Part shown: piece after piece, positions 12,052-16,488 of the stretch
Position numbering within the stretch: the stretch's first letter is position 1
How the letters are laid out: the number at the start of each line of letters is the position of its first letter
NCBI GenBank assembly: GCA_023398955.1
Contig: JAEWRL010000008.1
Span: 1-16,488, forward strand
Direction of reading: 5' to 3'
DNA from: Pseudomonadota bacterium
GTDB taxonomy: Bacteria > Myxococcota_A > Polyangia > Polyangiales > Polyangiaceae
Length of the DNA: 16,488 nucleotides
Notes under the pieces: generated by a model
Databases searched by the model: none
Seen by the model: only the letters and a program-made list of their open reading frames with translations
Told to the model about the DNA's origin: nothing
Position numbers and translations under genes: made by a program

Positions 12052-14802
12052 TCAGTAGACCTGCCGCAGGCTGCAGGAAGGCGAGCAGGACACGCTGCCG
12101 ACGGGGCCGTCGTCGCACTGTTCGCCTGCCTCGATCTGCGTGACACGGTCGCCGCAGTAGGGGGCAATGGTGCAGTCCGGGTTGCATTCTCCGTACGCGC
12201 CGGTATTGCCCTCGGTGCCCAGATCGCATTGCTCGGTGCCGTTGCGGATGCCATCGCCGCAGTAGGGGGCAGGCTTGCAGTCGAAGCCGCATGCCGCACC
12301 GGTGGCCGAGTAGACGGTGTTGGCGACACCGTCGTCGCACTCCTCACCGGCATCCGCCTGCAGCTGCCCGTCACCACAGTAGGGCCCCCACGTGCAAGCC
12401 GTCGTGCACCCCTCGTACGCGTCGTCCGCGTTGTCGGCACCATTGTCACATAGCTCGAATGCCGCCTCCAAGATGCCGTCGCCACAGTACGGTGGAAGAG
12501 TGCATCCGGCGGCGCAGGAATCTGGCGTATAGGCGTAGAGGGCGCCGTTGTACCCGTCGTCACACTCTTCGGGGCCCGCGGGGTCGTCCTCGGGGCCCTG
12601 CCGAATCGCATCGCCGCAGAAGGTGCGGCCGGTGCAGGTCGCGTCGCACTGCCCGTACTCTCCCGTATTCGCGTCGAGTCCGTCGTCGCAGACCTCCCAC
12701 CCGACGATCAGGCCATCGCCGCAGTCGGGCTCGCAAACAGAGCGCGGAGCTAGGAAGCCGGAGAGTGTGAGGAAGAAGTTCGACCAGATGGGCTGCCGCT
12801 CAGCGTGGAAGAACACGATCTCGTAGACGCCGCCCTTTGTCAGGCCGAAGCGGGAATCATCCGGGTCAGCCGCTTCCTCGGCGGAAAGCGTGCAAGGCTC
12901 GGGCTCCTCGTCTTCGAGCGTCGCCGCCGTGCAGTCGCTGTCTCCGCCGGCTGGAGAGCCATCGTCGCCGAGCACGACGCGCGCCCACTGGACGGCGTGA
13001 ATCCCACCGATGTCGACTGCCAAGCGACCGTTGACATAGACGAAGACGTCGTCGTCGCCCCGGAAGGTCAGCGTTTCGCCTCCCTGGTACTGGAAGAAGT
13101 AGCGGAGCTCGCTGGTGAAGTGGAAGTTGTGACTCTGGCCAGGAGTGTCACCGAAGCCGAGGTCGCCATCCAGCGGGAAGAACTCGTCCGAGAGGAAGCT
13201 ATAGACGTCCGAATCGGCATCGCCCTGCTGCGTGAGCGTGAGCTGGTCTGGAATCTCGATGATCTGAATGGGACCGTCGTCCCCCTCCAGCGCAGCATCG
13301 TTGGTACCGCGGTACCAGAGCGAGAAGGCTTCTGCATTGGAGAAGAGGCTCGGATGGTCGTCTTCCAAAGTGGCTTCCGACGTGTCGGGATCGAGGGTGG
13401 GCTTGCCCTCGGCGTCGAGCCGCCCGCAGGTATCCTGATTTGTCGTATCGCAAACAGCCCCGGGGATTCCGCGATCGGTGACCTGCTCGGGGGGAGAGAC
13501 TCTGGGCTGACGCATGTGAGGATGTCCGCCCTCTTCCGGGCGCTGCAGGAAGTCGCGGTAGGTCACCGCGAACGACACGCTCTCGGGGTGGTCGACCACG
13601 GGGTTGCAGATGAAGCCCTGCTCGACGGTGCAATCGGCGGCGCAGCCGTCCCCGTCGACATTATTCCCGTCGTCGCAGGCCTCGATGCCGGTGACCATTC
13701 CGTCTCCGCAGAAGGTGTTCACCACGGGCTCGGGGCCCACGGTGACCGTCGGCTCCACCTGGCATGTCGCGCCGCAGCCGTCCGAGGCGCTGAGGTTCCC
13801 GTCGTCGCATCCCTCTCCGAGCTCCAGCTCGCCGTTGCCGCACTCGGCCTGGACGCAGGCCTCCCCAGCGACCTCGCACACCCACCCGGGTTCGAAGCGG
13901 CAGGCCGCGTTGCATCCGTCACCGTTGGCATGGTTGCCGTCGTCGCATTCCTCGCCGCCGCGCAGGATGCCGTCGCCGCAGACCGGAATGCAGTCGGTGC
14001 CGGGGACGGAACAGAGCCAGCCGGCCTCCGCAGTGCAGTCGACCCCACATCCGTCGTCAGCGGTCGTGTTCCCGTCGTCGCACTGCTCGTCCGGGGAGCG
14101 CAGGCCATCGCCGCAGATCCTCGCCGCGCAGGCCTCGCCCGCCGCCGGGCACCAGAAACCGGCTTCCAGTTGACACGCTGGCTGATTGGGATCTTCGACG
14201 CCCGAGCAACCGTCACCAGAGACACCGTTGCCGTCGTCGCAGGTTTCGCCGATCTCGATGGCGCCGTTGCCGCACTGCGGGGGCAGGACGCAGGCTCGCC
14301 CGGGCCGCGGGCACACCCAACCCTCTTCCACGGCGCTGCAGTCGGCGGAGCAACCATCACCGTCGACCTGGTTCCCATCGTCGCAGAGCTCGCTGCCCTC
14401 GATGACACCGCTGCCGCAATTGACGACCTTCTCGCAAGGCACGCCGGGCTCGGAGCAGAAGTAATCGGGATCCTGCACGAGGCAGTCGGCGGAGCACCCG
14501 TCGCCATCCACAGTGCCACCATCATCGCAGAGCTCGCCGGGCTCGAGCTCCCCGTTACCGCACACGGCGGCGGTGTCGACGCTACCACCCGTCGCCTGCG
14601 CCCCGCCCTCAGGGAGATCGATCGACATACCTGGATCGACGACACCGCCAGCGTCGCTACTTCCCCCGCTCTGATCGCCGAGCCCGCCTTCCCCGCCATT
14701 GCCCACTCCGACCGGAGCCAACACCTCCGGGTTTTCGGAGCTGCACGCTACCAGCACCACCGCCGCCACGAACGAAACCACTGACCAGACATCTGCGCGC
14801 AT
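12052..14802 (-). CDS. Fibro-slime domain lipoprotein with DUF4215 Cys-rich repeats
   Basis: This is a 916-residue outer-surface lipoprotein. The lipobox LVAC (Cys20) is followed by a Gly/Ser-rich spacer. Next come seven DUF4215 (Myxococcus cysteine-rich) repeats (about 80-400), each with a CGxG start and a CDDGN-like core ending in GC..C. A fibro-slime domain (about 410-685) has FSLWYRGTND, LRYFFQYQGGETL, DDDVFVYVNG and an FFHAERQPIWSNF end. Six longer-spaced Cys repeats (about 690-916) of the CDDG/CDLG type complete the protein, which finishes at CSLRQVY with no membrane anchor. The start is decided by AGGAG, placed 6 nt before the ATG at 14802; the ATG at 14808 directly abuts it. Fibro-slime domains occur in slime-mould and bacterial surface proteins and may bind matrix polymers; an adhesion or matrix role is an inference. 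Confidence 0.93.
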   Translation of the reverse strand: MRADVWSVVSFVAAVVLVACSSENPEVLAPVGVGNGGEGGLGDQSGGSSDAGGVVDPGMSIDLPEGGAQATGGSVDTAAVCGNGELEPGELCDDGGTVDGDGCSADCLVQDPDYFCSEPGVPCEKVVNCGSGVIEGSELCDDGNQVDGDGCSADCSAVEEGWVCPRPGRACVLPPQCGNGAIEIGETCDDGNGVSGDGCSGVEDPNQPACQLEAGFWCPAAGEACAARICGDGLRSPDEQCDDGNTTADDGCGVDCTAEAGWLCSVPGTDCIPVCGDGILRGGEECDDGNHANGDGCNAACRFEPGWVCEVAGEACVQAECGNGELELGEGCDDGNLSASDGCGATCQVEPTVTVGPEPVVNTFCGDGMVTGIEACDDGNNVDGDGCAADCTVEQGFICNPVVDHPESVSFAVTYRDFLQRPEEGGHPHMRQPRVSPPEQVTDRGIPGAVCDTTNQDTCGRLDAEGKPTLDPDTSEATLEDDHPSLFSNAEAFSLWYRGTNDAALEGDDGPIQIIEIPDQLTLTQQGDADSDVYSFLSDEFFPLDGDLGFGDTPGQSHNFHFTSELRYFFQYQGGETLTFRGDDDVFVYVNGRLAVDIGGIHAVQWARVVLGDDGSPAGGDSDCTAATLEDEEPEPCTLSAEEAADPDDSRFGLTKGGVYEIVFFHAERQPIWSNFFLTLSGFLAPRSVCEPDCGDGLIVGWEVCDDGLDANTGEYGQCDATCTGRTFCGDAIRQGPEDDPAGPEECDDGYNGALYAYTPDSCAAGCTLPPYCGDGILEAAFELCDNGADNADDAYEGCTTACTWGPYCGDGQLQADAGEECDDGVANTVYSATGAACGFDCKPAPYCGDGIRNGTEQCDLGTEGNTGAYGECNPDCTIAPYCGDRVTQIEAGEQCDDGPVGSVSCSPSCSLRQVY

Positions 14803-15330
14803 GAGCATCTCCTAGGGACGCAATGGTAGGAAGACGAGCCGGGTCTTGCCACAGTCCGGAGCATCACGGCGCTGTTGGCATCTTTTTCCACTGTGTCGGT
14901 TGCGGGATACCAACCCGCGGTACACACGCGGTGTGCCGTACGGAGCGTTTCGGCTCAATGAGCTTCAAGCAACTTCAAGCAGCAGAAGGCGAGTTGAGTG
15001 AGCTCGGATTCCATGTATTGCCGAACGCCGCCTTCAGCCCAGGTGGTACCCGGGACAGAATCCGCGCCCGTTGCACGAAAACGCATCCAATAACCATCCG
15101 CCCGATGCCAGAGATACGCGCGCGAGAGTCCCGATCTCAGATATGATGTGTGGCCTAGCTGTGCGCTGGCCGTCCCTCGCCGCGCCCTCGCCAGCGGCAC
15201 GAAACATGACCGCTGGTCCCTCGGCTCGAGCGAATACACCGGAGTACCTCATGACCAGGGCATGGCCGGTCCGTCCGCGCTCCACGACGGAACGCACGCG
15301 CGGCCTGTCAGGTTAACCAACTACAGGCCG
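14803..15330. other. Gene-free region upstream of the Cys-rich lipoprotein gene
   Basis: No frame here has a ribosome site, motif or credible composition. The first 20 bp hold the lipoprotein ribosome site. Small structures include GCGGG/CCCGC flanking 7 nt near 14908 and an imperfect repeat around 14917-14940. A 9-bp direct repeat, CTTCAAGCA, occurs at 14963 and 14973. A promoter for the lipoprotein is presumably in the first 200 bp, but I see no convincing sigma-70 or sigma-54 element. Confidence 0.55.
15301..15330. repeat. 8-bp inverted repeat beside the 42-bp array
   Basis: CGGCCTGT (15301-15308) and ACAGGCCG (15323-15330) are exact inverse complements with a 14-nt loop containing GGTTAACC. 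The hairpin lies immediately before the first degenerate unit of the periodic array (about 15334). Confidence 0.6.
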
Positions 15331-15373
15331 ACCGGGTGCAACGAGGCGCCTTCCGCAGCGCAACATTGGTGCC

Positions 15374-15644
15374 GTGCCGGTGATCCGCTCCTCTTGGAGC
15401 GGTATGTGCAATCCACCATGAGTGACCCGCTCCGAATTTCGCCACCACTGAATTAAATAGTGGTCATCTGCACATACTCCATCGGACGCGTGCAATCTAG
15501 CACGGGTGACCCGGTGCCAATTGCACATCGCCCCCTTCCAGGAGCGGGTGACCCGCTCCTGCGACGTGATCTGGGCTTCCCGCAGAGCGGGTGACCCGCT
15601 CGCTGCGCCCTTTCCGGGGCCGCAGACAGCGGGTGACGCGCCTT
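15374..15644. repeat. Array of palindromic GGGTGACCC elements with ~42-bp period
   Basis: Related 18-bp cores start at 15374, 15416, about 15457 (very degenerate), 15500, 15542, 15585 and 15627, i.e. steps of 42, 41, 43, 42, 43 and 42 bp. The best copy (15542) reads GAGCGGGTGACCCGCTCC and is the centre of a longer palindrome. My hand count of matches to it is 15, 13, weak, 14, 18, 17 and 13 of 18. The 24-25-bp stretches between cores differ from one another. A partial match to the core also appears at about 15334 and another at about 15676. No gene explains it. Confidence 0.8.
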
Positions 15645-15679
15645 CAGGATCGTTCGCGGAGCAGTCTGCCGCGCCGGGT

Positions 15680-16117
15680 GTGGTGAGCGATTCGTCGCTG
15701 CATGTAGCACGATCAGCGGTCCTTGGCTGCTCTCAGGTGGGCAGAGCGCCTTGGGCATCGACCAAGCGGACATTCGGAGCGATTGACGCAATGACTCTGC
15801 AACGTTGCGCAACCTGGACGCCGGGGGCTCGAACGACGGAGGCTTCGCTTCCCCCGTATCGTCGATAGCGTAAGTAGCGTCGCTGGTGAAGTCCTGAACC
15901 TAGATTTCGCGCGCTCCCCCCCATGAAAGGTTTGGATGGGCGGAGTTGGGGTTTTCGAACGCATGGGGGGCCAATATCGTCGGTTGATCGGCGCCGTGGA
16001 TAGACCTCCCCCTTTCCCCCACGGACGATATTCGGTTGTGGTGGGGTCGGCAGAGTTGGGCGTGGAGCATGCTGACGCGGGAGTCGGGGTGGGTATGTTG
16101 GTATCCTAGATCCTTCG
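15680..16117. other. Gene-free region with G-rich plus strand
   Basis: No coding sequence is supportable; minus-strand frames here are Pro/Arg/His-rich without motifs. From about 15900 the plus strand becomes strikingly G-rich (many GGGG and GGGT runs), interrupted by a C-rich block near 16006-16020 inside an inverted repeat that is listed separately. Confidence 0.5.
15973..16032. repeat. Nested inverted repeat
   Basis: The outer arms AATATCGT (15973-15980) and ACGATATT (16025-16032) are exact inverse complements. The inner arms CCGTGG (15994-15999) and CCACGG (16019-16024) adjoin the right outer arm directly, leaving a 13-nt bulge on the left and a pyrimidine-rich loop. It could fold as RNA or mark a recombination or element end; the function is unknown. 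Confidence 0.55.
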
Positions 16118-16123
16118 GCGGTT

Positions 16124-16162
16124 GGCAGAACTGACCCAGTTTCGCTCGGCAAAAGTGACCCA
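16124..16162 (-). repeat. 24-bp-period direct repeat resembling IS21-type terminal sequences
   Basis: GGCAGAACTGACCCA (16124) and GGCAAAAGTGACCCA (16148) are direct repeats 24 bp apart. On the minus strand they read as successive GGGTCA-(C/G)TT-(T/C)TGCC units. Multiple such terminal repeats occur at ends of IS21-family elements, often near istA/istB genes. No transposase gene is present in the window, so at most this is a solo end or relic. The call is tentative. Confidence 0.35.
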
Positions 16163-16267
16163 CCACCGCGAGCAGGTTTTTGCGCAGGTTGAGATGCAAC
16201 CTGAGCTCGACCTCGACGAGCACACTGAAGGGTGTTTCGTGGCTTTGCCGCTGGGTACGTGGAGGCG

Positions 16268-16488
16268 TCATGTCCCGGGTAGCCTTCCCGGACTTCGTGG
16301 GCGTGCTTCACGAGCCCTCGCGGCTGGCCCGAGGCGACGCCGGGCTTCGAGCGTGTTGTGCGCCGAGCAGAGCAGACGCAGGTTCGAGAGGTCCCGCTGG
16401 CCGCCGAGGCAATGGGGCTCGATGTGATCGATTTGGAGAAAGTGTGTCTCGCTGCAACGGCGGCCGTGCTCGTCCGTCCACGTGCAAC
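16268..16488 (-). CDS. HNH endonuclease, C-terminal part (runs off window)
   Basis: The minus-strand frame ending at TGA 16268-16270 encodes about 72 residues that continue past the window edge upstream. It contains CTWTDEHGRRC, then FLQIDHIEPHCLGGQRDLSN and LRLLCSAHN, which gives the DH, the central Asn and the final H-N of the HNH motif together with zinc-binding cysteines. HNH nucleases of this kind occur in restriction, mobile-element and phage contexts; the missing N-terminal part would decide which. The short Arg/Ala/Pro-rich tail after SAHN has no known role. No ATG or other start can be assigned because the gene is incomplete. The neighbouring IS21-like repeats are compatible with a mobile neighbourhood. 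Confidence 0.85.
   Translation of the reverse strand, partial: CTWTDEHGRRCSETHFLQIDHIEPHCLGGQRDLSNLRLLCSAHNTLEARRRLGPAARAREARPRSPGRLPGT

Noticed and set aside
12805..14784. 659-codon open frame on the plus strand
   Set aside because: It is exactly antisense to the DUF4215/fibro-slime gene, whose Cys repeats are unmistakable; its apparent repeats mirror those of the real gene.
14865..14885. Sigma-54-like TGGCA near the Cys-rich lipoprotein gene
   Set aside because: The GG and GC elements are 11 nt apart instead of 12, a spacing that sigma-54 promoters do not tolerate.
15374..15644. CRISPR array
   Set aside because: The conserved core is only about 17-18 bp, most copies diverge strongly, and no cas gene is in the window; true CRISPR repeats are longer and nearly identical.

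Overview
The window is high-GC DNA whose gene content points to a myxobacterium or close relative (Myxococcota). The evidence is a lipoprotein carrying many Myxococcus-type cysteine-rich (DUF4215) repeats around a fibro-slime domain, several secreted lipoproteins, near-consensus sigma-54 (-24/-12) promoters, and a relic of a Tc-toxin B/SpvB-type protein. This assignment is an inference from gene families; no rRNA or tRNA gene is visible.

Layout. 205-1170 (-): the C-terminal part of a calcineurin-like metallophosphoesterase whose N-terminal half is missing. 1252-4529 (-): a compact operon of a YqiJ/NfeD-like OB-fold membrane protein followed by two tandem flotillin/SPFH paralogues, the last two overlapping by ATGA. 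4893-7187 (-): a large lipoprotein metallophosphoesterase with a C-terminal CBM9-like domain that carries an 18-bp in-frame tandem repeat. 7465-8586 (-) and 8996-10048 (+): two divergently transcribed secreted S1-family proteases of different subfamilies. Their 409-bp shared intergenic region holds a sigma-54-like promoter facing each gene, with four GGACAC direct repeats between them.

10049-10985 is a gene graveyard: a nucleotidyltransferase N-terminal scrap (+), a TcB/SpvB fragment (+), and the first ~46 codons of a subtilase (-). The subtilase scrap lies directly behind an AAA ATPase gene (10986-11807, -). The ATPase-subtilase pair matches the IetA/IetS arrangement (a plasmid-stability and reported anti-phage module), here apparently broken at both ends. 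12052-14802 (-) encodes the 916-residue cysteine-rich/fibro-slime lipoprotein.

14803-16267 has no convincing gene. It contains an array of palindromic GGGTGACCC-type elements repeating every ~42 bp (15374-15644), two inverted repeats, a G-rich stretch, and a 24-bp direct repeat resembling IS21-type ends. The window closes inside an HNH endonuclease gene (16268-16488, -) that runs off the edge. The observations I rate highest are the paired divergent sigma-54 promoters with their iterated motif and the 42-bp palindrome array; neither is explained by the annotated genes.
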